64,000 nucleotides of DNA. It comes from Fibrisoma limi BUZ 3. GTDB lineage: Bacteria; Bacteroidota; Bacteroidia; Cytophagales; Spirosomataceae. Location of the stretch: positions 248,001-312,000 of the forward strand of contig NZ_CAIT01000009.1 of NCBI RefSeq assembly GCF_000296815.2. Reading direction: 5' to 3'. Shown here piece by piece: positions 49,676-58,514 of this stretch. How positions within the stretch are numbered: the first letter of the stretch is position 1; each line of letters opens with the position of its first letter. The translations under genes were made by a program, and so were the position numbers. Below the pieces are notes generated by a model. It saw only the letters and a program-made list of their open reading frames with translations. It made no database searches and was not told where the DNA came from.

Positions 49676-50473
49676 TTATTTCTTCAGAAACGCCACTACG
49701 GCCTGGGCAAACTCCGGAGTTCGCATCGCTCCGCCGTGATCGCCGGGCACAAGGGCCAACTTCGCGCCCGGAATGGCATCGACCAGCGTCTGCGGGTCAC
49801 CGTTATCGTGGTCCTTGTCGCCGTTGACGACCAGCACCGGTACGCGAACCTTTCGCAGTTCAGCCATTGTGGTCTGCGGCTGAAACTCCTGCAACCGGGC
49901 GAGTACCACCGTATCGGCTCCACTTTTTTTGGCGTAATCAACCGCACTCTGCAACTCAGGATGGCTGCCCGGCCTGGTCAGTGCTTCGTAAAAATTCTTC
50001 CGCCGGTACCAGTCGGGTTGCGTAAAGTCGGCGCTCATCCCACCCATAACGGCCCGGCGCACCTGCTTGTCGAGCGTCAGCAACCGGGCGGTCAGGATAG
50101 CCCCGCGCGAGTAGCCCACTACGTCGTAGTTGCTTAGCCCGAGGTGTTTCATCAGGGCCATTACGTCCTTCAGCTCCGCATCGTTACGGTAAGCGGCTGC
50201 CTCGTGCGGGCGGTCCGAACGGCCATTGCCGCGCAGGTCCAGCGTTACCACCTTGAAACCCGCATCGGCCAGTTGTTGCCGAACGGCCGCCCGCTTCCAC
50301 GAATCGCCGTTCGTGATGAAACCGTGGAGCAGGACAACTGGCCTGCCCTGACCGATGGTATCGTAGTGGATCTGCGTACCGTCAAACGATGTAAACAACG
50401 GAGCGCGGTCGCTCTGGGCGCTGACCAGATAAGCCTGAAAAACAGCAACGAGCAGGATGAGGTGCGATTTCAT
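49676..50473 (-). CDS. Exported alpha/beta hydrolase
   Basis: 265 aa. A signal peptide (to about LVSAQ 20) is followed by an alpha/beta hydrolase fold with oxyanion motif LLHGFITNGDSW (about 50), nucleophile Ser 122 in VVGYSRGAIL, acid Asp in VNGDKDHDNGD (about 222) and His in VPGDHGGAMR (about 247). The substrate is unknown (esters or lactones in general). It is convergent with the TIGR01777 gene, with only 3 bp between the stops, and divergent from the acidic-protein gene. Confidence 0.92.
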   Translation of the reverse strand: MKSHLILLVAVFQAYLVSAQSDRAPLFTSFDGTQIHYDTIGQGRPVVLLHGFITNGDSWKRAAVRQQLADAGFKVVTLDLRGNGRSDRPHEAAAYRNDAELKDVMALMKHLGLSNYDVVGYSRGAILTARLLTLDKQVRRAVMGGMSADFTQPDWYRRKNFYEALTRPGSHPELQSAVDYAKKSGADTVVLARLQEFQPQTTMAELRKVRVPVLVVNGDKDHDNGDPQTLVDAIPGAKLALVPGDHGGAMRTPEFAQAVVAFLKK

Positions 50474-50576
50474 AATGTAACCAGGATTGGGCCAGTTATA
50501 ATCAACGGATAAACGCGGCCCGACAACCTTTCTACCCGTATTGGGTTATTACCTGGACAGACAAATCATTACGTCA

Positions 50577-50840
50577 ATGACTTCTCAACAGAAAACCCCA
50601 ACTATCGTGAACAACGATACCGAACTGATCGGTACGCGGTTGGCTCACATTGACCCCGATAATTTTCGTAACCAGAGCGGAGCCGCCATTGAAGACGACG
50701 AGGCAGATGAGCAGAATACTGACGATACACTCGCTGACGAACCAACCGACGAGGATGGCGACCCAACTGGTGAACACGACCATGTTCAGGACGACAACTA
50801 CTACCTGGGTGGCCATGTAACCCGTTCAGGGAGCGTGTAA
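50577..50840 (+). CDS. Hypothetical acidic small protein
   Basis: 87 aa from the ATG at 50577. It is very acidic in its second half (DDEADEQNTDDTLADEPTDE). No motif is known. The N-terminal part (LIGTRLAHIDPDNF) has some structure. A second acidic small protein is encoded 81 bp downstream; both resemble intrinsically disordered, desiccation- or DNA-protection-like small proteins, but this is only an impression. Confidence 0.55.
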   Translation: MTSQQKTPTIVNNDTELIGTRLAHIDPDNFRNQSGAAIEDDEADEQNTDDTLADEPTDEDGDPTGEHDHVQDDNYYLGGHVTRSGSV

Positions 50841-50921
50841 TCCTGCGGGAATCGCGCCGTAAAACGCACAGGACTTAATCTCACCAATGCACAGGCTTAG
50901 GCCTGATATGGTCATTCTATC

Positions 50922-51206
50922 ATGGAAAACCAGACATATAATCCCGCCGAAGACGAAAACCAGGGTGTTTTGTCGAAAATGGCCCAGAGCGAACAAGCCA
51001 ATGATGGCGTGCCGCAGACAGAATACATGAATCCGATGACAAATCAGGGACCGGAACCGGTGAAAGAAGAAGTCAGCGACCGTGGCGACGGATCGCCCGA
51101 CCCGGAGGCCAACGGCGTCAATGACGATATGTTGGCGGAAGAGGATGTGGAAAATGGCGACATAGAAGTTGATAATAACGAAGAACTAGTCAGCAACAAT
51201 CCGTAG
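50922..51206 (+). CDS. Hypothetical acidic disordered protein
   Basis: 94 aa, low in hydrophobic residues and rich in Glu, Asp, Asn and Pro (EEVSDRGDGSPDPEANGVND), so probably disordered. No homologous family is recalled. The DoxX gene starts 5 bp after its stop, so the two are probably co-transcribed. Confidence 0.6.
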   Translation: MENQTYNPAEDENQGVLSKMAQSEQANDGVPQTEYMNPMTNQGPEPVKEEVSDRGDGSPDPEANGVNDDMLAEEDVENGDIEVDNNEELVSNNP

Positions 51207-51211
51207 AAGGC

Positions 51212-51607
51212 ATGAACAACCTGTCGGCTACGCAATTGGCTCAACTCATCATTCGGCTTGGGCTGGGCATCAACATGCTCATGCACGGCGCGGTTCGTAT
51301 TCCCAAACTCAACGCCTTTGTCAATAAAATGGCGGGCGGGTTTGCGGATACCATACTGCCCGATGTACTCGCACGGTCATTTCTCTACGTACTCCCGTTT
51401 GTCGAACTGACCAGTGGTCTGCTGATCCTGCTTGGCGGTCGATTCAGCAAGTGGGGTTACTTCATCGGCGGTCTGGTGATCGCAGCCTTATTGTTCGGCA
51501 CCACCCTGAAAGAAGACTGGGGGACTGCCGGCACGCAACTGGTTTACGTTGTCGCCTTTTATCTGGCTTTGCGGGGTCTTGATGTTCCTGACCACCAGCG
51601 ACGTTGA
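51212..51607 (+). CDS. DoxX family membrane protein
   Basis: 131 aa with four transmembrane segments (about residues 10-25, 46-68, 72-90 and 100-122). The family's N-terminal LIIRLGLGINMLMHGAVRIPKL and the YVLPFVELTSGLLILLG segment are visible. DoxX proteins are linked to quinol or thiol redox at the membrane, but the role is often unclear. It lies directly downstream of the acidic-protein gene. Confidence 0.88.
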   Translation: MNNLSATQLAQLIIRLGLGINMLMHGAVRIPKLNAFVNKMAGGFADTILPDVLARSFLYVLPFVELTSGLLILLGGRFSKWGYFIGGLVIAALLFGTTLKEDWGTAGTQLVYVVAFYLALRGLDVPDHQRR

Positions 51608-51690
51608 GGGACTTTCAGGAAAATTTGTTACCTTCATTACAACCGTGCCATTGGGTGCGGGGTCAGAACAGGAAACAAATCCTAGTAACA

Positions 51691-52398
51691 ATGAAGTCGA
51701 CATTTCTTTTCACGTCCGTGCTGATCAGTAGTTTGTTCATCGCTTCCTGTTCGCAGGAATCTACTGAATTACAGCCCAACCAGCCGGGCGTTCTGTATGA
51801 ATCGAATTTTCAGCAGAGCAAAGACGGCTGGGAAGCCGATGTGGTGGATTATGGTACTCAGATTGCGGACATCCAGTTCAAATCAGATTGGGTTGGTCTA
51901 CCCAGTCCGTTGAACACCAACCAGAAATCCATCATGGTTTCCAGCATGAACCGGAGCGACGACCTGTTCATGTACATCCGGAAGAAACTAACCGGTCTCA
52001 AACCCAATACGACGTATTCACTCGTTTTTGACGTAGAACTGGCGTCGAAATATGCCGACAACTCGGTTGGTATCGGCGGCTCGCCCGGCGGTAGCGTATA
52101 CCTAAAAGCCGGTGCTTCGGCCACGGAGCCCAAGAAAGAGCTCAAAAATGATTTTTACGAGATCAGCATTGATAAAGGCAATCAGGCCGAAGGGGGCCGG
52201 GATGCTTTTCTGCTGGGCACCATCGGGGCGGGCAACGACGTAAGTGATTACAAGCTGATTACCCGCAGTAACGCCGAAAAACCGTTGCAGGTCCAGACAA
52301 ACGCCAACGGCGAACTCTGGCTGGTTGTGGGCACAGATTCAGGATTCGAAGGCTTGACTACGCTGTATTACACCAAGGTTAAAGTAACCGCGAAGTAA
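51691..52398 (+). CDS. Hypothetical lipoprotein
   Basis: 235 aa from the ATG at 51691. A lipoprotein signal (LISSLFIASC, Cys 20, followed by SQE) precedes a beta-sandwich-like domain (LYESNFQQSKDGWEADVVDY, GLKPNTTYSLVFDVELASK), with the look of a carbohydrate-binding or jelly-roll module. No enzyme motif is seen. The reading frame is open further upstream, overlapping doxX, but the signal peptide fixes the start. Confidence 0.8.
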   Translation: MKSTFLFTSVLISSLFIASCSQESTELQPNQPGVLYESNFQQSKDGWEADVVDYGTQIADIQFKSDWVGLPSPLNTNQKSIMVSSMNRSDDLFMYIRKKLTGLKPNTTYSLVFDVELASKYADNSVGIGGSPGGSVYLKAGASATEPKKELKNDFYEISIDKGNQAEGGRDAFLLGTIGAGNDVSDYKLITRSNAEKPLQVQTNANGELWLVVGTDSGFEGLTTLYYTKVKVTAK

Positions 52399-52426
52399 GC
52401 ACTGCCCCATCGATTATTGCCTACAG

Positions 52427-52457
52427 CAAAGGCCATTGCGAATTGCAGTGGCCTTTG
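52427..52457 (+). terminator. Terminator after the lipoprotein gene
   Basis: CAAAGGCCATTGC (52427-52439) pairs with GCAGTGGCCTTTG (52445-52457), with one G-U pair, followed by TTGTTTG. Confidence 0.75.
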
Positions 52458-52562
52458 TTGTTTGACGCTGGCGCAGAAAGTGTGACGCGCAACCGTAGTT
52501 TTCAGAACGCCCTATCGGAACACGTATAGAGATTCAGGCTGTCGAATTAGCCGAAAGTTTCC

Positions 52563-52570
52563 GATATTTG
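52563..52570 (+). promoter_or_regulatory. Possible -7 box of sufB
   Basis: GATATTTG is one base from TAnnTTTG and lies 82 bp before the sufB start. The -33 region is unclear. Confidence 0.25.
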
Positions 52571-52652
52571 TCCATTCTGCCAGGAACGTACCTACCCGGC
52601 CGATTGTTAATTCCATACGACAGCGCGTTTCTAAACTACGCGTTTACTAACC

Positions 52653-54098
52653 ATGAGCAAAGAAGTCGAACTCTTAGAGAGCATCACTAACGCTGAGTAT
52701 AAGTATGGGTTTGAGACCCTGATCGAGGCAGACGAGGCTCCGCAGGGCTTGGACGAAGATATTATACGGTTCATCTCCGCCAAGAAGAACGAACCGGAAT
52801 GGATGCTGGAAAACCGGCTGAAAGCATTCCGGCTGTGGCAGGAAATGACCGAACCTCACTGGCCCAACGTCAAGTACCCTAAAATTGACTACCAGGCCAT
52901 TAAGTACTATTCGGCTCCGAAGCAGCAGAAGAAGGTTGAGTCACTCGACGACATTGACCCTGAACTGCGCCGGACGTTCGAACGTCTGGGCATTTCCCTG
53001 AACGAACAGAAGCGCCTGTCTGGCGTAGCGGTCGATGCCGTAATGGACTCCGTGTCCGTTGCGACGACGTTTAAAAAGGACCTTGCCGAGCGTGGCATTA
53101 TTTTCTGCTCGATCTCAGAAGCCATTCAGGAGCATCCTGAACTGGTGAAGAAGTACCTCGGCTCGGTCGTACCGGCCAAGGACAACTACTTTGCCGCCCT
53201 GAACGCGGCCGTTTTCTCCGACGGATCATTCTGCTACATCCCGAAGGGTGTTCGGTGCCCGATGGAGCTGTCGACGTACTTCCGCATCAATGCGGCCGGT
53301 ACGGGTCAGTTCGAGCGCACGCTGATCGTCGCCGACGAAGGCAGCTACGTTAGCTACCTCGAAGGCTGTACGGCTCCCCAGCGCGACGAGAACCAGTTGC
53401 ACGCGGCCGTGGTGGAGTTAATTGCCTTCGCCGACGCGGAAATTAAGTATTCGACCGTGCAGAACTGGTATCCCGGCGACAAAGAAGGTCGGGGCGGTAT
53501 CTACAACTTCGTGACCAAGCGCGGTATCTGCGACGGCCCGAACTCGAAGATTTCGTGGACGCAGGTTGAAACCGGTTCAGCCATTACATGGAAGTACCCG
53601 TCGGTTATCCTGAAGGGCGACAACTCGATTGGCGAATTCTATTCGGTAGCTGTGACAAATAATATGCAGCAGGCCGACACCGGCACCAAGATGGTTCACA
53701 TTGGCAAGAACACCAAGAGCCGGATTGTATCGAAGGGGATCTCGGCCGGTAAGAGCCAGAACTCATACCGTGGTCTGGTACAGGTGCTGAAGCGGGCCGA
53801 AAACGCCCGGAACTTCTCGCAGTGTGACTCGCTGCTGCTGGGCGACAAGTGCGGAGCCCATACGTTCCCGTACATCGAGGTGAACAACCCCACGGCCACC
53901 GTTGAGCACGAAGCCACTACGTCGAAAATTGGTGAAGACCAGTTGTTTTACTGCAACCAGCGTGGTATCCCAACCGAGCAGGCCGTAGCCCTTATCATTA
54001 ACGGGTACGCCAAGGAAGTCCTGAACCAGTTGCCGATGGAGTTCGCCGTTGAAGCCCAGAAGCTGCTGGAGATCAGCCTGGAAGGATCGGTTGGTTAA
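52653..54098 (+). CDS. sufB: Fe-S cluster assembly protein SufB
   Basis: 481 aa, SufB/SufD family beta-helix protein, the scaffold of the SufBCD complex on which Fe-S clusters are built. The typical N terminus ([18 protein letters not shown]), KYYSAPKQQ, the central [22 protein letters not shown], and the C-terminal core with [20 protein letters not shown], where the conserved Cys and following His are cluster ligands, are all present. The usual partners sufC, sufD and sufS are not adjacent: a terminator and an aldo/keto reductase gene follow. Confidence 0.96.
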   Translation: MSKEVELLESITNAEYKYGFETLIEADEAPQGLDEDIIRFISAKKNEPEWMLENRLKAFRLWQEMTEPHWPNVKYPKIDYQAIKYYSAPKQQKKVESLDDIDPELRRTFERLGISLNEQKRLSGVAVDAVMDSVSVATTFKKDLAERGIIFCSISEAIQEHPELVKKYLGSVVPAKDNYFAALNAAVFSDGSFCYIPKGVRCPMELSTYFRINAAGTGQFERTLIVADEGSYVSYLEGCTAPQRDENQLHAAVVELIAFADAEIKYSTVQNWYPGDKEGRGGIYNFVTKRGICDGPNSKISWTQVETGSAITWKYPSVILKGDNSIGEFYSVAVTNNMQQADTGTKMVHIGKNTKSRIVSKGISAGKSQNSYRGLVQVLKRAENARNFSQCDSLLLGDKCGAHTFPYIEVNNPTATVEHEATTSKIGEDQLFYCNQRGIPTEQAVALIINGYAKEVLNQLPMEFAVEAQKLLEISLEGSVG

Positions 54099-54123
54099 TT
54101 GATTATAGTAATCTGGTATATGG

Positions 54124-54152
54124 AAGCCCCTGCGGAAACGTAGGGGCTTTTT
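54124..54152 (+). terminator. Terminator of sufB
   Basis: AAGCCCCTGCG (54124-54134) pairs with CGTAGGGGCTT (54139-54149) around GAAA, with one G-U pair, followed by TTT. Confidence 0.85.
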
Positions 54153-54299
54153 CATGAAAAGTAGTCCTTAAGATAGCTAAAGTTGAATAGTAACGGAAGC
54201 GCGTAACCCAACGTCGAATTTATGGTTTGTACTGTGAAGTTCGTAGCTTGGCTGCGACTTATAAGGTCACCAACGTACAAATCACAAGTTTAGCTAATA

Positions 54300-55271
54300 A
54301 TGCAATACCGAACCTTTGGCCGCACCGGCTGGCAAGTCAGTGAAATTGGCTACGGCATGTGGGGACTCGCCGACTGGACCGGCTCCGAACGTACCGAAAT
54401 TGACCAGGCCCTCGACCTCGCCGTTGAACGTGGCTGCAACTTCTTCGACACCGCCTGGGGCTACGGCTCCGGCCTGAGCGAACAGATTCTGGGCGATCTA
54501 CTCAAACGTAATACGGGTAAGCGGCTTTACGCGGCCACCAAAATTCCACCCATGAATTTTAAGTGGCCGTCGAAGCCGGAATACAAACTGGAGGACGTAT
54601 TCCCAGCCAGCCACATCATCGAATACACCGAAAAGAGCCTGAAAAACCTACAGGTTGAAACCATCGATCTGATGCAATTCCACGTGTGGGAAGACGCCTG
54701 GGCTGACCGCGACGAGTGGAAAGAAGCCGTACAGAAACTGACGCAGGAAGGTAAGGTACAGGCATGGGGCATTTCAGTGAACCGCTGGGAGCCCGACAAC
54801 TGCCTGAACACATTACGTACCGGTCTGATCGACGCCGTGCAGGTCATTTACAACATTTTCGATCAGAACCCGGAAGATAACCTCTTTCCGCTCTGCCGCG
54901 AGCTAAACCTGGGTATTATCGCCCGCGTCCCATTTGATGAAGGTACGCTGACCGGTACGTTTACCAAAGAAACGACCTTCCCGGCCAACGACTGGCGCTC
55001 AACGTATTTCGTTCCCGAGAACCTGAACAGCAGCGTCGAACACGCCGACGCGCTGAAGCCGCTGGTACCGCAAGGCATGAATATGCCCGAAATGGCGTTG
55101 CGGTTCATCCTCAGCAACCCCGACGTTCATACGACGATTCCGGGTATGCGCAAACTCCGTAACGTAGAGGCCAACAACGCGGTTAGTGATGGGCAGGGTC
55201 TTTCGCAGGAATTGCTGGATGAACTCAAAGCCCACCGCTGGGACCGGACACCGACGGAGTGGTCACAGTAG
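54300..55271 (+). CDS. Aldo/keto reductase
   Basis: 323 aa, NADPH-dependent TIM-barrel oxidoreductase. The catalytic tetrad is visible: Asp 50 and Tyr 55 in CNFFDTAWGYGSG, Lys 81 in YAATKIPP and His 128 in DLMQFHVW. The C-terminal coenzyme motif region (TIPGMRKLRNVEAN) is present. Substrate specificity cannot be read. The 3-prime 47 bp overlap with the convergent hydroxylase gene on the other strand. Confidence 0.94.
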   Translation: MQYRTFGRTGWQVSEIGYGMWGLADWTGSERTEIDQALDLAVERGCNFFDTAWGYGSGLSEQILGDLLKRNTGKRLYAATKIPPMNFKWPSKPEYKLEDVFPASHIIEYTEKSLKNLQVETIDLMQFHVWEDAWADRDEWKEAVQKLTQEGKVQAWGISVNRWEPDNCLNTLRTGLIDAVQVIYNIFDQNPEDNLFPLCRELNLGIIARVPFDEGTLTGTFTKETTFPANDWRSTYFVPENLNSSVEHADALKPLVPQGMNMPEMALRFILSNPDVHTTIPGMRKLRNVEANNAVSDGQGLSQELLDELKAHRWDRTPTEWSQ

Positions 55272-56040
55272 CAGCATCGAGTACTGTTCGTTGTGGAGTG
55301 GCTTTGGTATACGCTTCGTCGTAGTCACTCCGCAATGTTCCCATCCACCGATCCCAGCACGTAAAATACAGCCCGAAATTCCCGCCGAAGTGCCTATGGT
55401 GCTGGTTGTGAGCCACCGACGTATTGATCCAACGCCCCACGCGAGTCTGATGAAACCGACTTGGCAGAATCTCATAGCCCAGGTGGATATAGACGTCGTG
55501 CACAACCGAGAAAATGAAGAACATCACCATGGCTGACCAGTGTATGGGCAGTGTAAACGCAATAATAGGCAGGATGGCCCCTTCCAGAATTGCCTCCAAT
55601 GGATGAAAGGCATAAGCCGCCCAAGGCGACGGATTGGTTGAACGGTGGTGCACTAAGTGAAACGTCCTGAACAATCGGGGGTGGTGAATTGTCCGGTGCA
55701 TCCAGTAAAAGTAGGTATCGTGCAGCGCGATCATCCAGACGAACGAAAATAGATAGTATCCCCAGCCATACGTATCTATGCCAAAATAGACGTTGTTGTA
55801 CGGCAACAGTACCGTTGCATTAAGCGCAGCACTCGCTGTCATGATCAGCATGGCCAGTACAGAATAGCCGATTTCACGCTGATAGTCAGCCGGTTTTGGC
55901 AGTTTCTTCTGAATCTTTCGTCCGATCAGTACTTTTTTGAGGATAATGTAGCAGAGCAGATAAGCTAACCCAGCCACTAACAGGTACTTCATAACCAGCC
56001 CCCAGCTCGTCATCAACCATTCGTCGAGAAGTAAATCCAT
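55225..56040 (-). CDS. Sterol desaturase / fatty acid hydroxylase family membrane protein
   Basis: 271 aa with about four transmembrane helices. The diiron histidine clusters are HDTYFYWMHRTIHH (about residue 105-118), FHLVHHRS (about 126) and HNQHHRHFGG (about 210), all intact. Family members hydroxylate or desaturate lipids with oxygen. The last 47 bp run over the end of the aldo/keto reductase gene on the opposite strand. The low-complexity tail (TPSVSGPSGGL) is encoded in that overlap. Confidence 0.92.
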   Translation of the reverse strand: MDLLLDEWLMTSWGLVMKYLLVAGLAYLLCYIILKKVLIGRKIQKKLPKPADYQREIGYSVLAMLIMTASAALNATVLLPYNNVYFGIDTYGWGYYLFSFVWMIALHDTYFYWMHRTIHHPRLFRTFHLVHHRSTNPSPWAAYAFHPLEAILEGAILPIIAFTLPIHWSAMVMFFIFSVVHDVYIHLGYEILPSRFHQTRVGRWINTSVAHNQHHRHFGGNFGLYFTCWDRWMGTLRSDYDEAYTKATPQRTVLDAATVTTPSVSGPSGGL

Positions 56041-56238
56041 AAACGTTACGGGGTGTAGTTTAACCCTTAGAGTGAAACTACATAGGATAATATCGACTTA
56101 GGCCTGCAAATTTAGTTTATGGGGTATGTATTGTATAAGTGGTCGCTATTGAAGCGCTTTGTTTATAAACGTGTTTAAAGAGAAGCAGTTACGCCTAAAA
56201 ATTGGTAGTCATTCTAGATACAGGGTTAGTTAGCTGTA

Positions 56239-56246
56239 TAATTTTG
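56239..56246 (+). promoter_or_regulatory. Isolated -7-like box in the 56.0-56.5 kb gap
   Basis: TAATTTTG matches TAnnTTTG. A good -33 element is absent, but a plus-strand transcript from here would end at the terminator at 56399. Confidence 0.25.
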
Positions 56247-56335
56247 GTTTGTTTTGTGATCAAGCGTTACATTCTTCAGCCATAAAGTCACTATACAGAT
56301 GAGTTTGGTAAAACCCGTCAGTTTAACGGAGGAGG

Positions 56336-56404
56336 TCACATGCCATCCAGGCCTACCAGAAAGCTTGTGAAGTACAGCCAAACGACAGCGACATCATCAA
56401 AAGG
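56336..56404 (+). pseudogene. Possible TPR-motif remnant
   Basis: One frame reads SHAIQAYQKACEVQPNDSD and continues IIK, which fits the second half of a tetratricopeptide repeat (A..AY.KA.E..PND). It is preceded by a stop codon and has no usable start, so it looks like the last scrap of a decayed gene. In another frame a strong GGAGGAGGT lies 4 bp before an ATG (56340) with 38 codons, but a terminator hairpin sits inside it. Coincidence is possible. Confidence 0.35.
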
Positions 56405-56423
56405 AAGCCTTACTTCCTTTTTT
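56399..56423 (+). terminator. Terminator in the 56.0-56.5 kb gap
   Basis: AAAAGGAAG (56399-56407) pairs with CTTCCTTTT (56413-56421) around CCTTA, followed by more T. It terminates plus-strand transcription although no intact plus-strand gene precedes it, which supports a decayed gene or a small RNA upstream. Confidence 0.7.
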
Positions 56424-56493
56424 GCTTTTACTACAGCACACAAGCGGCTTTCCTGACGTTTTTACAGTAGCCTATCACCAATACGTACTGAGC

Positions 56494-57051
56494 TTAAATG
56501 GTTGTACCGGCCAACGGACTCGGAATATTATCCGCTCGTTTGCGCTTCAGCACCAGGGCACTAATCAGGGTAACGAGTAGATTGATGGGGAAGATCTCCA
56601 GAAACGTAATGCCAATCAGCCCCACCCAGGTATCGTAGTAGGCGAACATCCTGCTCATCTCCTGCCGGGCCTGTTCAAGCTCAGCCGGTGATTTTCCGTC
56701 TGATTTCAGTTTATTAAGTGCGCTGGCGGTGTAATCCTGGACGAAGTTTGGATACACCGTTTTGTAGACGATGACCCAGGTTGCTACGTATAGTGCCGAA
56801 GCGATCAGGGCAATACTTAGTCCCATCAGAAAGGCGTCTTTAAAGGAAATCTGTCCGGCCTGGTACCGGTCCCGGTAGCTCTTGATGGCTACCGGAATCA
56901 TCGACGCGGCCAGGAGCATAGACGTGTAGCCGATTAGCTCACCCCACTCGAAGCTGGTTGGATTTTGCTGGTGAATGAGCATCATAACCACCAGCATGGC
57001 GGATACAATCAGACCGGCGATGCTCCCGAAGATAAGGATAGTACGTTGCAT
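56494..57051 (-). CDS. DUF4199 membrane protein
   Basis: 185 aa from the ATG at 57051. Four transmembrane segments (about residues 5-25, 36-52, 70-95 and 145-168) and the DUF4199 pattern GQISFKDAFLMGLSIALIAS in the loop after segment two. The function is unknown; the family is restricted mostly to Bacteroidota. The membrane-tethered LuxR-type regulator gene lies upstream on the same strand, separated by a 19-bp-arm hairpin. Confidence 0.88.
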   Translation of the reverse strand: MQRTILIFGSIAGLIVSAMLVVMMLIHQQNPTSFEWGELIGYTSMLLAASMIPVAIKSYRDRYQAGQISFKDAFLMGLSIALIASALYVATWVIVYKTVYPNFVQDYTASALNKLKSDGKSPAELEQARQEMSRMFAYYDTWVGLIGITFLEIFPINLLVTLISALVLKRKRADNIPSPLAGTTI

Positions 57052-57102
57052 AGTTTTGGTTGGTTTGTCGGCCAAAATTGTCCTTCGCAATGCACGTTTC
57101 TT

Positions 57103-57145
57103 TCATTCGTTTGGGTGATTTTACTTAAATCACCCAAACGAATGA
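57103..57145. terminator. Hairpin between the LuxR-type and DUF4199 genes
   Basis: Arms 57103-57121 and 57127-57145 are 19-bp perfect reverse complements around TACTT-like loop bases; the arm contains CATTCGTTTGGGTGATTT. It lies 10 bp after the regulator's stop on the minus strand and 52 bp before the DUF4199 start. It may be a terminator or attenuator, or an operator. Confidence 0.65.
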
Positions 57146-57154
57146 GGAATTCCC

Positions 57155-57616
57155 TTACCGAATCAGTCCCAGCGACCGGGCTTTGTCAACGGCCTGCGTC
57201 CGGCGTTTTACGTCTAATTTGGCATATAGGTTACTCAGATGCGTCTTGACAGTATTAGTGGAGACGAACAGATGACTGGCAATTTCTTCGTTGCTGCACC
57301 CCTGCGCCAGTTGGTCCAGCACCTCCAGTTCCCGGCTGCTGATACCCAGTTGCGCCAATACCTGGGGCGCCGGTTGAAGCGGAACCACCGGCACCGACAC
57401 TACGACCGTCTTTTCAACAATCACCGGCGCTGACCAGCGAAGCCCAACCCAGATGCCTACGCCCACAAAGAGGATTGCAACCAAGAGGACATAGGCTTCA
57501 AGCGCATGATCGATCACCATGAACCGATACCGCGACCAGGCCATTACGCTCAGTAGAACTCCCAGCGCCAGGCCATAAAGCAGCACCATCCGAACCTTAG
57601 ACGCCTTTCGGGTCAT
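57155..57616 (-). CDS. Membrane-tethered LuxR-type transcriptional regulator
   Basis: 153 aa. Two transmembrane helices (about residues 9-27 and 39-58) are joined by a linker to a C-terminal LuxR/GerE helix-turn-helix (ISSRELEVLDQLAQGCSNEE, then HLFVSTNTVKTHLSNLYAKL, about 92-150). There is no receiver or ligand domain, so the membrane segments themselves may sense the signal. It is encoded next to the DUF4199 gene, a pairing that I recall from other Bacteroidota. Confidence 0.9.
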   Translation of the reverse strand: MTRKASKVRMVLLYGLALGVLLSVMAWSRYRFMVIDHALEAYVLLVAILFVGVGIWVGLRWSAPVIVEKTVVVSVPVVPLQPAPQVLAQLGISSRELEVLDQLAQGCSNEEIASHLFVSTNTVKTHLSNLYAKLDVKRRTQAVDKARSLGLIR

Positions 57617-57636
57617 AATGAATGTGTCTGTACGAA

Positions 57637-58347
57637 TTAATACTCCTGCTCCAGCGGGTGCACCATAAACTCGTCAATGACGACATGAGCCGGGCGACTG
57701 ACAATGAAGAGCATTGACTCAGCCATGTCTTCCTCTTTCAGCCAGTTTTGTGAGGTTTCATGACCGTGGCCTTTGGCGTGAAAGTGCGAATCAACCAGGC
57801 CCGAATAAACGCCTGTCACTTTGATCCCGAACGGCCGAACCTCCTTCCGCAACGCGCCCATAAACGCTTCCTGCGCGTACTTACTGGCCGTATAGAGCGA
57901 ACCACCCGCGAATGTCCGCTTGGCTACGTCTGAGGCCACGACCACGATATGCCCCGATCCCTGAGCTTTTAAGGTTGGCAGGGCGGCTTTGGTCAGCAGG
58001 AATGTCCCTTTCACATTGGTGTCCATTAGGGCATCCCACTCGTCCACAGTGATTTCGTCGACGTTTTTGAACACACCGTAACCCGCGTTGTTGATAACGA
58101 TGTCGATTCGGCCGAAGCGCTCGAGAGCCGTTTCCACAACGCGCTGCATGTCGGACTCGCTGGATACGTCGCCGGGAACGGCCACGACACGACCATGCGG
58201 ACCCGCGGATTCAACCTGCTTCAGTTCAATCACGTTGCGGGCTGTTATGACTACATTCGCTCCCTGTTCGGCTAATAATAACGCCGTAGCCCGGCCAATA
58301 CCCCGCGATGCGCCGGAGATAATAACGGTTTTGTTCTCTATACTCAT
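57637..58347 (-). CDS. SDR family oxidoreductase
   Basis: 236 aa, classical short-chain dehydrogenase. The NAD(P)-binding ISGASRGIGRA (about residue 10), INNAGYG (about 85), and the active-site YTASKYAQEAF (Tyr about 152, Lys 156) are present. Similar to 3-ketoacyl-ACP reductase-like enzymes, but the substrate is unknown. It lies 20 bp upstream of the LuxR-type gene on the same strand, so the two may be co-transcribed. Confidence 0.93.
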   Translation of the reverse strand: MSIENKTVIISGASRGIGRATALLLAEQGANVVITARNVIELKQVESAGPHGRVVAVPGDVSSESDMQRVVETALERFGRIDIVINNAGYGVFKNVDEITVDEWDALMDTNVKGTFLLTKAALPTLKAQGSGHIVVVASDVAKRTFAGGSLYTASKYAQEAFMGALRKEVRPFGIKVTGVYSGLVDSHFHAKGHGHETSQNWLKEEDMAESMLFIVSRPAHVVIDEFMVHPLEQEY

Positions 58348-58514
58348 GACATATACGTTAGCTGCCCGAAGCAGTCAGGCGCTAAGTTCGTGATGATTTT
58401 GCAAAGAATGCAGGCATCTATAGCCTACGTTAGTTATCTACTAACAATTAGCCTGAACGGCCGGTTGTCATATGCGCTTATGTGTAACACACGGCGTAGG
58501 CGATTACGACGAGT

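Noticed and set aside
56340-56456. A 38-codon gene behind a strong GGAGGAGGT
   Set aside because: Shine-Dalgarno use is weak in this phylum, a terminator hairpin lies inside the frame, and the TPR-like reading of another frame explains the sequence better.
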